Assembly (NCBI GenBank): GCA_011525785.1
Contig: WYBT01000062.1
Location: 62,001-126,000, forward strand
DNA from: Planctomycetaceae bacterium
GTDB taxonomy: Bacteria; Planctomycetota; UBA1135; GCA-002686595
Reading direction: 5' to 3'
DNA: 64,000 nt
Shown here piece by piece: positions 25,262 through 34,604 of the stretch. Made by a program: the position numbers and the translations under genes. Each line of letters begins with the position of its first letter. Position 1 is the stretch's first letter. The notes below the pieces were generated by a model that saw nothing but the letters and a program-made list of their open reading frames with translations, was not told where the DNA came from and did no database searches.

Positions 25262-26725
25262 ATGGACGCGTCCCAACGCTCGGCATCCGGCGCAGACCGG
25301 GAGAACTACAAGAGTCCGCTCTCCACGCGCTACGCCAGCGAGGCCATGCGCCGCAACTTCTCCGAGGCGCGCAAGTTCGGCCTGTGGCGGCGGCTGTGGG
25401 TGGCGTTGGCGCGCCACGAGAGCGAGCTGGGCCTGCCGATCCGTCCCGAGCAGATCGCCGAACTCGAAGCCAAGCTCGACGACATCGACTTCGCGGCGGC
25501 CGAGCGCTTCGAGCGCGAACTGCGCCACGACGTGATGGCGCACGTCCATGCCTACGGCGAGCAGTGCCCCGGCGCGCGGGCGATCCTGCACCTGGGCGCG
25601 ACCAGCTGCTACGTCACCGACAACGCTGAGCTGATCCAGATGCGCGACGGGCTCGCCATCCTGCGCGGTCAGCTGGTGAGCACGATCGCCAAGCTGCGCG
25701 CGTTCGCGCTGGAGCACCGCGAACTGCCCACGCTGGGCTTCACGCACTTCCAGCCGGCGCAGGCCACGACCGTCGGCAAGCGCGCCTGCCTGTGGATCCA
25801 GGACCTGGTCCTGTGCCTCGAGGACCTCGACTACGCAGCGTCCAGCCTGCGTTTCCGCGGTATCAAGGGCGCGACGGGCACGCAGGCGAGCTTCCTCGAG
25901 CTGTTCGACGGCGACCACGCCAAGGTGCGCGAACTCGACGCGCGCGTGACCCGCACGATGGGCTTCGAGCGCGTGTTCGGCGTCACCGGTCAGACCTACC
26001 CGCGCCTGGCGGATTTCCGCGTGGCGCAGGTGCTGTCCGCCATCGCGCAGTCGGCCCACAAGTTCGCGACCGACCTGCGGCTCCTGGCGCACCGCAAGGA
26101 GCTCGAGGAGCCCTTCGAAGACAAGCAGATCGGCTCGTCGGCCATGCCGTGGAAGCGCAACCCCATGCGCTCCGAGCGCATCTGCGCGCTGGCGCGCTTT
26201 GCGATCAGTCTGCTCGACAACTGCGCTCACACCGCCGCCAACCAGTGGCTCGAGCGCACGCTCGACGACTCCGCCAACCGGCGCCTGGCGCTGAGCGAGC
26301 TGTTCCTGTCCGTCGACGCCATCCTGCAGCTGTACCTGAACGTGGCCGGCGGCTTGGTGGTGTACCCCGCGGTGATCCGGCGCAATCTGCTCGAGGAGCT
26401 GCCGTTCCTGGCCAGCGAGCACCTGATGATGGAGGCGGTCAAGGCGGGGGGCGATCGCCAGAGCGTGCACGAGGCGCTGCGCGTCCATGCGCGCGAGGCG
26501 GCGCGCGTGATCAAGGTCGAGGGCGGCCGCAACACGCTGCGCGAGCGTCTGGCCGCCGATCCGGCCTTCGCAGCGGTCGCGCCGCGCCTGGAGAGCCTGC
26601 TCGACCCGCAGCGCTACGTCGGACGCGCGCCCGAGCAGGTGCTGGAGTACCTGGCCGGAGAGGTCGATCCGCTGCTCGAGCGCTACGCCGCGTTGACCCA
26701 CGCCTCCGGCGCGGTGCGCGTTTGA
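25262..26725 (+). CDS. purB: Adenylosuccinate lyase
   Basis: A 487-residue enzyme of the fumarase/aspartase superfamily. The signature GSSAMPWKRNP is complete, with its catalytic Ser. HLGATSCYVTDNAEL and TLGFTHFQPAQATTVGKR provide the other active-site segments, including the general-acid His. It makes AMP from adenylosuccinate and also acts one step earlier in purine synthesis. Length and sequence resemble the long, eukaryote-like form rather than the roughly 430-residue Bacillus-type form. It starts 10 bases after the VanZ-like gene, which suggests co-transcription. Confidence 0.96.
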   Translation: MDASQRSASGADRENYKSPLSTRYASEAMRRNFSEARKFGLWRRLWVALARHESELGLPIRPEQIAELEAKLDDIDFAAAERFERELRHDVMAHVHAYGEQCPGARAILHLGATSCYVTDNAELIQMRDGLAILRGQLVSTIAKLRAFALEHRELPTLGFTHFQPAQATTVGKRACLWIQDLVLCLEDLDYAASSLRFRGIKGATGTQASFLELFDGDHAKVRELDARVTRTMGFERVFGVTGQTYPRLADFRVAQVLSAIAQSAHKFATDLRLLAHRKELEEPFEDKQIGSSAMPWKRNPMRSERICALARFAISLLDNCAHTAANQWLERTLDDSANRRLALSELFLSVDAILQLYLNVAGGLVVYPAVIRRNLLEELPFLASEHLMMEAVKAGGDRQSVHEALRVHAREAARVIKVEGGRNTLRERLAADPAFAAVAPRLESLLDPQRYVGRAPEQVLEYLAGEVDPLLERYAALTHASGAVRV

Positions 26726-26729
26726 GCCC

Positions 26730-26746
26730 CGCCGGCAGCGCCGGCG
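26730..26746 (+). terminator. Weak hairpin after purB
   Basis: A perfect 7-bp stem CGCCGGC-AGC-GCCGGCG just past the purB stop, followed by TTGTC. The tract is short, so termination strength is doubtful. Confidence 0.4.
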
Positions 26747-27007
26747 TTGTCATCCGCGCGCGACCTTTTCGTCGCTGCGCTTGACTTCGAGGGTGCAATC
26801 TTGGGAAACCCAAGAGGTCGGCAGCGTGGCGGGCGCGGCTGACAAATCGCGGAGCGCCAACCCCATGGACGGCGAAATCCCTTCCTCCTCGGCAGGAACG
26901 CGAAGTCGGCCACGTGTGGCCGCTTGCCTCGCGTGCGCTGCTCGGTCGATGAGCTTGGCGCGCGCCTACCCCAGGCGCATCCCGACCACTTCCCCCCCTG
27001 CTCGGCC

Positions 27008-27928
27008 GTGACCCAACCCGGCATCCCCAACGACTTCGCGCTGTCGACGACCTGTTTCGGCACGCGCTTGCGCACGATCGAGGACCAGGCCTTCGCGGCC
27101 GTCGCGATGGGCTTCCGTCAGATCGAGCTGGGAGTGTGCGACACGCCGCCGACGCTCAACGGCTTCGACGAGACCCGCCGCGAAACCGGCGTGCGCGTCA
27201 CCTCGGTCGTGTCCGGCTGCCTCAAGCCGCAGTCCGAGAAGTCGGCCTGTCAGATGCTGGCCAGCTCGAACGCCGACGAGCGCGAACAGGCGCTGGGTTC
27301 CGTGCGACGCCACATCCAGCTTGCACAGCGCCTGGGCGCGCCGGTGGTCGTGCTGCGCGGCAGTTCGGTCGCCGACGGGAAGTTGCGGCACGAGGCCGAG
27401 CAGCTCCACGCGCGACTGGTGAAGGACGGGCTGAGCGACGAACTCGCCGAGGCGCTCCGCGACTACGTGACGCGCGTTCAACGCAAGGGCCAGCGCCAGA
27501 TCGAGCACCTGTGCCGCTCGTTGCACCAGCTGGCGAGCGAGTTCCCCCAGACGCGCATCGCGCTCGAGCCGGGACTGCACATCGACGACCTGCTCAGCTT
27601 CGAGGCCATGGGCTGGGTGCTCGACGACCTCGAGAAGCAGGGCCTGTGCTACTGGCACGACGTCGGACGCATCCACATGCGCCAGCGCTGCGGGCTGCCC
27701 GGCCAGGGCCGCTGGCTCGACGCCTACGCCGGTCGGATGGTCGGCATCCACCTGCAGGACTCGGCCGAGGACCTGCACCAGCTGCCCCCGGGCGCCGGGG
27801 AGGTCGACTTCAAACTGGTGGCCGAGTACACGCCCAAGAACGCGCTCAAGGTGCTCGAGATCGACCAGCGCCACGGCCGGCCCGAGATCCTGGCCGCAGT
27901 CCAGTTCCTGCGCGACCTGGGCCTGTAG
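27008..27928 (+). CDS. Sugar phosphate isomerase/epimerase-like TIM-barrel protein
   Basis: A 306-residue protein from GTG 27008. The pattern STTCFGTRLRTIEDQAFAAVAMGFRQIELG is the first strand-helix of the xylose isomerase-like AP endonuclease 2 TIM barrel. Later elements include ALEPG (metal-site Glu) and CYWHDVGR (metal-site His/Asp), then GIHLQD. So a metal-dependent isomerase or endonuclease fold is likely; the substrate cannot be told. The upstream 280 bases have no convincing gene. tRNA-Gly follows about 106 bases later. Confidence 0.85.
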   Translation: MTQPGIPNDFALSTTCFGTRLRTIEDQAFAAVAMGFRQIELGVCDTPPTLNGFDETRRETGVRVTSVVSGCLKPQSEKSACQMLASSNADEREQALGSVRRHIQLAQRLGAPVVVLRGSSVADGKLRHEAEQLHARLVKDGLSDELAEALRDYVTRVQRKGQRQIEHLCRSLHQLASEFPQTRIALEPGLHIDDLLSFEAMGWVLDDLEKQGLCYWHDVGRIHMRQRCGLPGQGRWLDAYAGRMVGIHLQDSAEDLHQLPPGAGEVDFKLVAEYTPKNALKVLEIDQRHGRPEILAAVQFLRDLGL

Positions 27929-28034
27929 CCGAGCGACTCGAGAGCTCCGGGGGTCCCCGCGGGAGGCCCCTTGCCAAGCCGTTTCGCGACGCTATCCTTC
28001 CGCTCCCTCGTGTGACCCCACACGGGTGTCGAAC

Positions 28035-28109
28035 GCGGGCGTAGCTCAGTGGTAGAGCGCCACCTTGCCAAGGTGGATGTCGAGGGTTCAAATCCCTTCG
28101 CCCGCTCCA
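28035..28109 (+). tRNA. tRNA-Gly (anticodon GCC)
   Basis: Full cloverleaf: acceptor GCGGGCG/CGCCCGC, D-arm GCTC/GAGC, anticodon stem CCACC/GGTGG around TTGCCAA (anticodon GCC), T-arm with GGTTCAAAT. The 3' CCA (28107-28109) is encoded. Confidence 0.97.
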
Positions 28110-28748
28110 AACGCCGCTCGAATGCGGCGGCGCGGGGCCAGCGCGAGCCAACGCGACGGCCGACTCGCGCGCGCGAAGAGACGCGCTCCCGGCCCTGGGC
28201 CGCGCCCGAATTGCGGTCGTCGCCGACGCAAGCCGGTCGCCTCTCCAACAGCGACCGATTTCGAGGCGCTGCAGCTTTTCGAAGGCGTGACGTGGCGTTC
28301 ACGGGCTCGAGTTTCCGTCGCCCCGGCTGGGCGAGGACGAGCGGTCGAGTCCGACTCGGGTCGATGCGGCCAAGCGCGAGTGAGTCACGACGCCAGGCCG
28401 ACCCTGCCACGCACGAGCCTGATCGGGGAAGAGCTGTCGCGGGCGGCCGCCGAGCGTCGCGCGGGTGTGAATCGCGAGTGATCCGACCCGAGCCGACGAC
28501 TCGCACTGCGAACCGTGCGCTGCCGAGGCGTCGCGCCGTGGGTCACGCTCGACGCAGCGCAGCGTTGAACTCCGCGCGGCCCTCCCGATGTCGCCTGCGC
28601 GAGCCGCCGCGCGCGTTTTTTTTCGCGCGGTGGACCTTCGCGCCCGTGAACGTCGGCGCGCGTGCGACGTTGTGCTCGACTTCGGCGGCGCTCCAGGATC
28701 GGCAGAGCGCCGCCGTCGTCGTCCCCAGCCTCTCTCTCCCTCTCTCCG
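28110..28748 (+). other. Long leader region before the TonB receptor
   Basis: About 640 bases without a convincing gene. Near 28607-28630 a 7-bp stem (CCGCGCG/CGCGCGG) encloses a loop ending in eight T's. At 28392-28408 the string GCCAGGCCGACCCTGCC resembles the B12-box of cobalamin riboswitches with two extra bases; the other riboswitch elements were not found. The region may hold the receptor's promoter and leader. Confidence 0.4.
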
Positions 28749-30905
28749 ATGTCCCACTTCAGCGTTGCCTTCTCCCTGCTCGTGCCCTGGCCGAGCGCGC
28801 CCCAGGAACCCGTCGCTCCCGCCGGAGGCGACATCGTCGGGCAGACCATCGTCATCGCGCCCCGCTCGCAGCAGCCGGCGACCTTCACGGCGGCCTCGAC
28901 CCAGGTCATCACCGCGCAGGACCTCGCCCGCACCGGTGAGCGCTCGCTGCCGCGCGCGCTAGCCAAGGCCACGGGCCTGTTCGTGCAGGAGACCAACCTC
29001 GGCGGCGGCGCCCCGATCCTGCGCGGCGTGCTCGGCAATCAGATCCTGATCGTGATCGACGGCGTGCGCCTGAACGACTCGACCACGCGCGGCGGACCCA
29101 ACCAGTCGCTCAACGGCGTCGACCCGGCCAGCGTGGAGCGCATCGAGGTCATTCGCGGCCCCAACTCGGTGCTCTACGGCTCCGACGCCCTGGGCGGCGT
29201 GATCCTGATCTGGACCAAGAACCAGGCGGCGCTCGGCGCGCGCGCGGAGGGCCAGCCCGGGACGGTGGTGAGCACCGGCTGGGACGCTGAGTACAAGAGC
29301 ATGTACGACGGCTGGAACGCGGCGCTCGACCTGGGCGTTGCGACCGCCAGCGACGGCTTCTTCGCGGTCGGTTCGCTGCACGACTGGGAGAACGTGGAGG
29401 CGCCCGACCAGACCATCCCCAACACCGGTTTCCACGGCCAGAACTGGTTCGGCTCGTGGGAGCACGCCTTCAGCGACCTGCGCCGGCTGCGCTTCACCGC
29501 CAGCCGCACGCGCGACTTCGACGTGCCGCGCACCGACCGCCTGAACACGGGCTTCGGACAGACCCAGCCCTCGGACCTCGAGCACCTGTTCAAGGTCCAA
29601 GACCGCGAGCGCTACCAACTCACCTACACCGACGAGTCGAGCGGCTTCGCGGACTCGATGCAGTCGCGCTTCTCGCTGCGCCGCTACCGCGAGGACCGTC
29701 AGATCCGCGCCCTCACCTCGTCGACCCGCCGCCTGGAGAGCGACGAGACGCAGACTCTCGGACTGGGCACGGACTGGAAGAAGCTCCTGGCCGATGGCCA
29801 CCTGCTCACCTGGGGCTTCGATGTCGACTACGACGACGTCGACTCGACGCGCGACAACCTGAACGTGAACACCGGCGTGGTGACCTCGGCCACGGGCTCC
29901 TTCGCGCCGGAGAGCGAGTTCCTCTCCTCGGGCCTGTTCCTGCAGTACGAGCTGTTCGACACCGGCCCCTTCGATCTGACCGCGGGCGCGCGCTACTCGT
30001 ACTTCGAGTTCGAGTTCGAAGACCCGGGTACGGGCGACACGATCGACAACGATCTGGACTCGTTCACCGGCAACCTCGCGATCGGCACGACCCTGACCGA
30101 CGGCGTGCGTCTGGTCGGAACGGTGGCGAGCGCCTTCCGCGCACCCAACCTCGCCGACGTGGCGCGCACGGCGACCTTCGCGGGCGGCACCGAGCTGCCC
30201 AACGCTGACCTCGACCCCGAGGAGTCCTTCTATCAGGAGCTCGCTCTCGACGTTCAACGTCAGCGCTGGAACGGCGCCATCGGCGTGTACCGCAACGACA
30301 TCGCCGACACGATCGGGCGCCTGCTCCAGAGCGACCCGGACGGCACGCCCGGGACGGGCGACGAGATCTACCAGCGCGTCAACGTGGGCGACGCGGAGTA
30401 CTACGGCATCGAAGCGCGCGGCCGCCTGCGGCTGGGACAGGACCAGTCGCCGTGGTTCGCCGGCGCCTACGTCGAGTACACGCGCGGCGAGTTCACCGAG
30501 ACCCTCGATCCCACCACTGGCGGCCCGCTCACGGACGTGCCGGCCACCCGCGTGCCGCCGCTGCACGGCAACGTGTCGTTGCGCTACGAACCCGCGACGC
30601 CGCCCGCGTCCCTGAGCGCGCAGAACGGCATCGCGCTGGGCTTCGCGGAGCTGTCGCTGTGGTGGGCCGAGAAGCAGGATCGCCTCTCGCCCTTCGACCT
30701 GGTCGACACCCGCATCGACAACAACGGCACCGACGGCTGGGTGCGGCTCGACCTCGACCTGGGAGGCCCCTTCGGCCCGCCCGAGAGCGGTGCGAGCTGG
30801 CGCCTGAGCCTGCTCAACATCACCGACGAGGAGTACCGCGTGCACGGCTCGGGCTTCGACTCCCCGGGCTTCGGCGTGGTGGCCGGCGTGAACCTGCGGC
30901 GCTAG
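28749..30905 (+). CDS. TonB-dependent outer-membrane receptor
   Basis: 718 residues. After a short signal-like start and a TonB-box-like region (TIVIAPRSQQ), the plug domain spans about 45-165 (TRTGERSLPRALA, VRLNDSTTRG, VERIEVIRGPNSVLYGSDALGGVI). The rest is an aromatic-rich, alternating beta-barrel ending in GVVAGVNLRR. The plug pattern is that of BtuB/CirA-like receptors for cobalamin, siderophores or similar ligands; the ligand is not determined. A TonB gene follows about 100 bases downstream, so the two are likely a functional pair. ATG 28749 was chosen, since the frame upstream is Arg-rich non-coding sequence. Confidence 0.92.
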   Translation: MSHFSVAFSLLVPWPSAPQEPVAPAGGDIVGQTIVIAPRSQQPATFTAASTQVITAQDLARTGERSLPRALAKATGLFVQETNLGGGAPILRGVLGNQILIVIDGVRLNDSTTRGGPNQSLNGVDPASVERIEVIRGPNSVLYGSDALGGVILIWTKNQAALGARAEGQPGTVVSTGWDAEYKSMYDGWNAALDLGVATASDGFFAVGSLHDWENVEAPDQTIPNTGFHGQNWFGSWEHAFSDLRRLRFTASRTRDFDVPRTDRLNTGFGQTQPSDLEHLFKVQDRERYQLTYTDESSGFADSMQSRFSLRRYREDRQIRALTSSTRRLESDETQTLGLGTDWKKLLADGHLLTWGFDVDYDDVDSTRDNLNVNTGVVTSATGSFAPESEFLSSGLFLQYELFDTGPFDLTAGARYSYFEFEFEDPGTGDTIDNDLDSFTGNLAIGTTLTDGVRLVGTVASAFRAPNLADVARTATFAGGTELPNADLDPEESFYQELALDVQRQRWNGAIGVYRNDIADTIGRLLQSDPDGTPGTGDEIYQRVNVGDAEYYGIEARGRLRLGQDQSPWFAGAYVEYTRGEFTETLDPTTGGPLTDVPATRVPPLHGNVSLRYEPATPPASLSAQNGIALGFAELSLWWAEKQDRLSPFDLVDTRIDNNGTDGWVRLDLDLGGPFGPPESGASWRLSLLNITDEEYRVHGSGFDSPGFGVVAGVNLRR

Positions 30906-31006
30906 CGCCATCCCAACGACCTCAGCGGCTGCGGAGGCGCGCTTTCGGCCACAGCAAGGCCGCTCCGAGCACGCCGCAGCCGCGCCCCCCGAGTACAGTG
31001 AACGCG

Positions 31007-31804
31007 ATGTTGCCCACCAGCGACCGTCCAGGCCTGCCGCTCGGCCGGCTCCCGCGCTTGCCCGCGCGCGGCATGGGCTCGAGCGCGTTCCTGCTGTCGT
31101 TGGCGCTGCACGCGACGGCGGTAGGCGGTCTGGTTTTGGCGACTTGGTTCCGCACGCAGCCCGGCGCCGGTCGCGCCGCCATGGCGTTCTCGATCGCGCC
31201 GGCGGAGGACCTCGACAGCGCGCACGACGCGGCGCCCGAACCGCTGCCGCCCCTGGATTGGCAGGAACCCACCAGCGCTGAAGTGGTGGAGCTGCCTGTC
31301 GAGCTCCAGCCGGCCGATGAGTCGCGCTTCGATCCGCAGTTGCGCGAGGTGCACGAGCCCGCCCGCGCCATCGCGCGCTGGATGGACACGCCCTGGTCCG
31401 GGCCCGCCGGCGGCCGCCAGGTGAGCGCGCCCGAGTCCGGCGGTGTCGGCGAACTCGCGGTCGTCGTTGCTCCGCCGACGGCGCCGCAGCCGCCCGTCGA
31501 CGCGGAGGAGCCGCCGCCCCCGCGCGAGACGCAACTGACTCACGCGCTGCTCGTGCACAGTCCCGCTCCGCAGTACCCGCGCTCTTCGCTGCGGCTGCGC
31601 GAGCACGGCGCCGCGCTGCTGCGCATCCACGTGGGCGTCGATGGCGCCGTGCTCGACGTCGAGCTCGTGCGCAGCAGTGGTTCGCAGCGCTTGGATCGCG
31701 CCGCCGCCGATGGCGTCAGGGCCTGGCGCTTCGAGCCCGCGCGCCGCGACGGGACGCCGATCGCGACCAGCGTGCTCCACCAGGTGACGTTTACGCTCGG
31801 CTAG
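31007..31804 (+). CDS. TonB energy-transducing protein
   Basis: 265 residues: a membrane anchor (SSAFLLSLALHATAVGGLVL, about 24-43), a proline/acidic linker (PPTAPQPPVDAEEPPPPRE), and a C-terminal TonB domain (about 185-265) with QYPRSSLRLREHGAALLRIHV and VRAWRFEPARRDGTPI. It couples inner-membrane proton-motive force to the receptor just upstream, via ExbB/ExbD encoded elsewhere. Its extreme 3' end is duplicated right after the stop (separate repeat entry). Confidence 0.92.
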   Translation: MLPTSDRPGLPLGRLPRLPARGMGSSAFLLSLALHATAVGGLVLATWFRTQPGAGRAAMAFSIAPAEDLDSAHDAAPEPLPPLDWQEPTSAEVVELPVELQPADESRFDPQLREVHEPARAIARWMDTPWSGPAGGRQVSAPESGGVGELAVVVAPPTAPQPPVDAEEPPPPRETQLTHALLVHSPAPQYPRSSLRLREHGAALLRIHVGVDGAVLDVELVRSSGSQRLDRAAADGVRAWRFEPARRDGTPIATSVLHQVTFTLG

Positions 31805-31825
31805 GGCGTGACGTTCACGCTCGGC
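31784..31825 (+). repeat. Tandem duplication of the tonB 3' end
   Basis: The last 18 bases before the tonB stop (31784-31801, encoding VTFTLG) recur at 31808-31825 with one mismatch, offset by 24 bases and spanning the TAG stop. It is a direct repeat left by a short duplication. Confidence 0.85.
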
Positions 31826-31862
31826 CGGCGCCGAGCGCGTTCCACGCCGTGCAGTCCGGCGG

Positions 31863-33911
31863 TCACTTGCGACGGCTCTCGCTGCGCAACACCAGGTGCG
31901 CGCCGCGCACGACGGTCGCGCTCCAGCGCGGCGGGACCAGCGTGGCGCCGGAGAACTCCTCGATCAGCGCTGGCCCTTCGATGCGCGCGCCCAGGGCCAG
32001 TTGCTCGCGCCGCAGCACTTGCGCGCGAAGCGCGAGCGCGCGACCGCTGCTCGAAGCGAACACCACGCGGCGCGACGCACCGGGCGCAGAGACGCTGCGG
32101 CGCGGCGGACGGACGGCGGGGACGCGTTGCGAGCGCGCGGAGGAACGCACCACGACGTTCACGAGCTCGAGCGGCGCGTCGTCGAGCGCGTAGCCGTACA
32201 GCTCGCGGTGGCGGCGGTGGAAGGCGCGCTCGGTGGCCTGGGCGCTGCGCCCCGGCGCGAGGCGCAGCTCGAAGGACTGACCCTCGTAGCGCAGCTCGAA
32301 GAAGGTCTCGCTCTCGATCGATGCGGCGCGCGGCGCCTGTTCGCGCAGCTCCGCCAGCGTCGCGCGCTCGAGCTCGCGCTGGACGCGAGCCACTTCACTC
32401 GGCGCGAGTTCCGACCAGCGCGCCAGCACGGAGCGCGAGCGCTCGGCCAACGCTTCTGAAGTCGCCATGCCGAAGGCCGAGAGCACTCCGGGGGCCCAGG
32501 GCACGAGCGCACAGGGCATCTCGAGCTCTTCGGCCAGCGCGGCAGCGTGCAGACCGCCGCCTCCGCCGAAGGCCACCAGCGGCGTGTCGTGCGGATCCTC
32601 GCCGCGCTGCAGCGTCATCACGCTCAGCGCGCGCCGCATCGCCGCGTTGGCGCTGTCGAGCGCCACCAGCGCCGCTTCGCGCGGCTCGAGGCCCAGCTTG
32701 CGGGCGAGCTTCTCGAAGGCGCGCTCGACGGCGTCGAGGTCGAGTTCGAGTCGCCCGCCGAGGAATGCGCCCGGGGCGATGCGGCCGAGCAGCACGTTGG
32801 CGTCGGTCAAGGTCGGCGTCTCGCCGCGGCCGTAGCACACCGGGCCCGGGTCGGCGCCGGCGCTCTGCGGTCCGACGCGCAGCACTCCGCTCTTGTCGAC
32901 ACACAACAGCGAGCCGCCGCCGCACCCGATGGTGTGGATGTCGAGCGCGGGCGCGCGGATCGCGTGGCCGGCGACGGTGCTCGACTCCACGGGTTCGCCG
33001 CGCGAGCCGCGCGTGCGCTGGAAGGCTACGTCGGCGCTGGTGCCGCCGATGTCGAGGCTCACCATCGAAGCGAAGCCGGCTTCTCGCGCGGCGCGCGCGG
33101 CGCCGATCACTCCGCCGGCCGGACCCGACAGCAGCACGCGCACCGGCTCGCGTGCCGCGCGCTCGGCCGCGATGCGCCCGCCGCTCGAGCGGAGCAGGCT
33201 CAGTCGTGCTCCGCGCAGTCCGCTGGCCAAACGCTCGAGGTAACCGCCGAGGACGCCGCACAGGGCCGCGTTCACCACCGCGGTCGAGAAGCGTTCGAAC
33301 TCGCGGTGCTCGCGCACCAAGCTCGCGGAGGTCGTGAGCGGGATGCGCAAATCGGCGAGCGCGCTCGCCACGCGCTCTTCCGGCCGCGGATCGGCGTACG
33401 AGTGCAACAGGCACACGGCGATGGCGTCGGGCGCGGCGCGTTCGAGCGCGCGGCGCAGCGCTCGCAGCTCGCGCTCGGTGGGGGAGCGCACTTCGAGGCA
33501 CTTGCGCGGCGCGCGCGGGTCGGGCCACGAGCGCTGGTCGAGCTCGAAGCGCAACTCGCGCGGCACGAGCGGCTGGACCTTCTCGGGGTGCAGCGCGTAG
33601 AGCTCGGGGCGGTCCTGGCGGCCGATCTCGATCAAGTCGGCGAAGCCCGCGTTGGTGACCAGCGCGGTGCGCGCGACGCGGCCGGTGAGCAGCGCGTTGA
33701 GCGCCACGGTCGTGCCGTGCACCACGTGCAGCCCCGCGCGATCCGCCGCGCTCTCCACGCCCAGCCTTCGCAAGCCCTCGACCAGGGCCTGCTCGGGCGC
33801 CTGCGGGGTGCTGGCGAGCTTCTCGATCCGCACGCGGCCTCCCTCGAGCGCGACGAGGTCGGTGAAGGTGCCGCCGGTGTCGACGCCGACGGTGCGGATG
33901 CGCTGGGCCAT
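31863..33911 (-). CDS. Hydantoinase/oxoprolinase A-subunit-like enzyme
   Basis: 682 residues from ATG 33911, normal for HyuA. N-terminal VGVDTGGTFTDLVAL, the internal VHGTTVALNALLTGR, SGPAGGVIGA and the second nucleotide motif SLDIGGTSADV place it in the actin-fold hydantoinase A/5-oxoprolinase family, which opens cyclic amides using ATP. VGPQSAGADPGPVCYGRGE, also typical, is intact. No HyuB partner lies next to it, so it may be a stand-alone acetophenone- or hydantoin-type enzyme, or pair with a subunit elsewhere. Divergent from plsY by 39 bases, convergent with tonB. Confidence 0.9.
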   Translation of the reverse strand: MAQRIRTVGVDTGGTFTDLVALEGGRVRIEKLASTPQAPEQALVEGLRRLGVESAADRAGLHVVHGTTVALNALLTGRVARTALVTNAGFADLIEIGRQDRPELYALHPEKVQPLVPRELRFELDQRSWPDPRAPRKCLEVRSPTERELRALRRALERAAPDAIAVCLLHSYADPRPEERVASALADLRIPLTTSASLVREHREFERFSTAVVNAALCGVLGGYLERLASGLRGARLSLLRSSGGRIAAERAAREPVRVLLSGPAGGVIGAARAAREAGFASMVSLDIGGTSADVAFQRTRGSRGEPVESSTVAGHAIRAPALDIHTIGCGGGSLLCVDKSGVLRVGPQSAGADPGPVCYGRGETPTLTDANVLLGRIAPGAFLGGRLELDLDAVERAFEKLARKLGLEPREAALVALDSANAAMRRALSVMTLQRGEDPHDTPLVAFGGGGGLHAAALAEELEMPCALVPWAPGVLSAFGMATSEALAERSRSVLARWSELAPSEVARVQRELERATLAELREQAPRAASIESETFFELRYEGQSFELRLAPGRSAQATERAFHRRHRELYGYALDDAPLELVNVVVRSSARSQRVPAVRPPRRSVSAPGASRRVVFASSSGRALALRAQVLRREQLALGARIEGPALIEEFSGATLVPPRWSATVVRGAHLVLRSESRRK

Positions 33912-33950
33912 TCGGGTGCGAGTGTACGTTGCTACTCTCTCGCGCTCTCC

Positions 33951-34604
33951 ATGCCCGAGGCGGACACGAGCTGGATCAGCGCTGCGGCCGTGGCGCTTTC
34001 GTATTTGGTCGGCTCGATCCCGTGGGGGTTGGTGTTGGTGCGCCTCGTCAAGGGCATCGACCTGCGTACGGTGGGCAGCGGCAACATCGGCGCGACGAAT
34101 GCGATGCGCGCCGCGGGCAAGCCGCTCGGGCTGACGGTGTTCGCGCTCGACTTCGCCAAGGGCTGGGCGGCGATCGCGCTGTGCGCACAAGCGCTGGCCG
34201 GCGTCGCGGCGACGAGTCCGGTGGCGATGGTGTGCGCCGCGGCGAGCGTGCTCGGGCACTGCTTTCCGGTCTGGCTCGCGTTCCGCGGCGGCAAGGGCGT
34301 CGCCACGGGCTGTGGCGCGCTGGTCGCCGTCGATCCGCTGATCTGGGTCCTCGGCGGCGCGGTGTGGCTCGTCACGCTGGCGCTCTCGCGCTACGTCGGT
34401 CTCGCTTCGATCGCGATGGGGGTGGCGTTTCCGATCGCCGCCTGGTGGCGCACGGGCGCCGACGGAGCGGCTGCGACCGTTGGAGCGGCTGGACTCGCGC
34501 TCTTGATCCTGATCCGCCATCGTTCGAACATGCGCCGCATGCTGTCGGGGGAAGAACCCAAGGTGTTCGCGCGCAAGTCCCAACCCCAGGCGCCTCGTGG
34601 CTGA
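33951..34604 (+). CDS. plsY: Glycerol-3-phosphate acyltransferase PlsY
   Basis: A 217-residue polytopic membrane protein. GSGNIGATNAMRA and AFRGGKGVATGCG are the diagnostic PlsY motifs, in correct order; PlsY transfers an acyl group from acyl-phosphate to glycerol-3-phosphate in phospholipid synthesis. Its 3' end overlaps the gpsA start by 8 bases, so substrate supply and use are encoded in one operon. Confidence 0.95.
   Translation: MPEADTSWISAAAVALSYLVGSIPWGLVLVRLVKGIDLRTVGSGNIGATNAMRAAGKPLGLTVFALDFAKGWAAIALCAQALAGVAATSPVAMVCAAASVLGHCFPVWLAFRGGKGVATGCGALVAVDPLIWVLGGAVWLVTLALSRYVGLASIAMGVAFPIAAWWRTGADGAAATVGAAGLALLILIRHRSNMRRMLSGEEPKVFARKSQPQAPRG

Noticed and set aside
28110-28748. Full cobalamin riboswitch upstream of the TonB receptor
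   Set aside because: Only a B12-box-like string was found; other conserved core elements were not recognised, so no feature was called.
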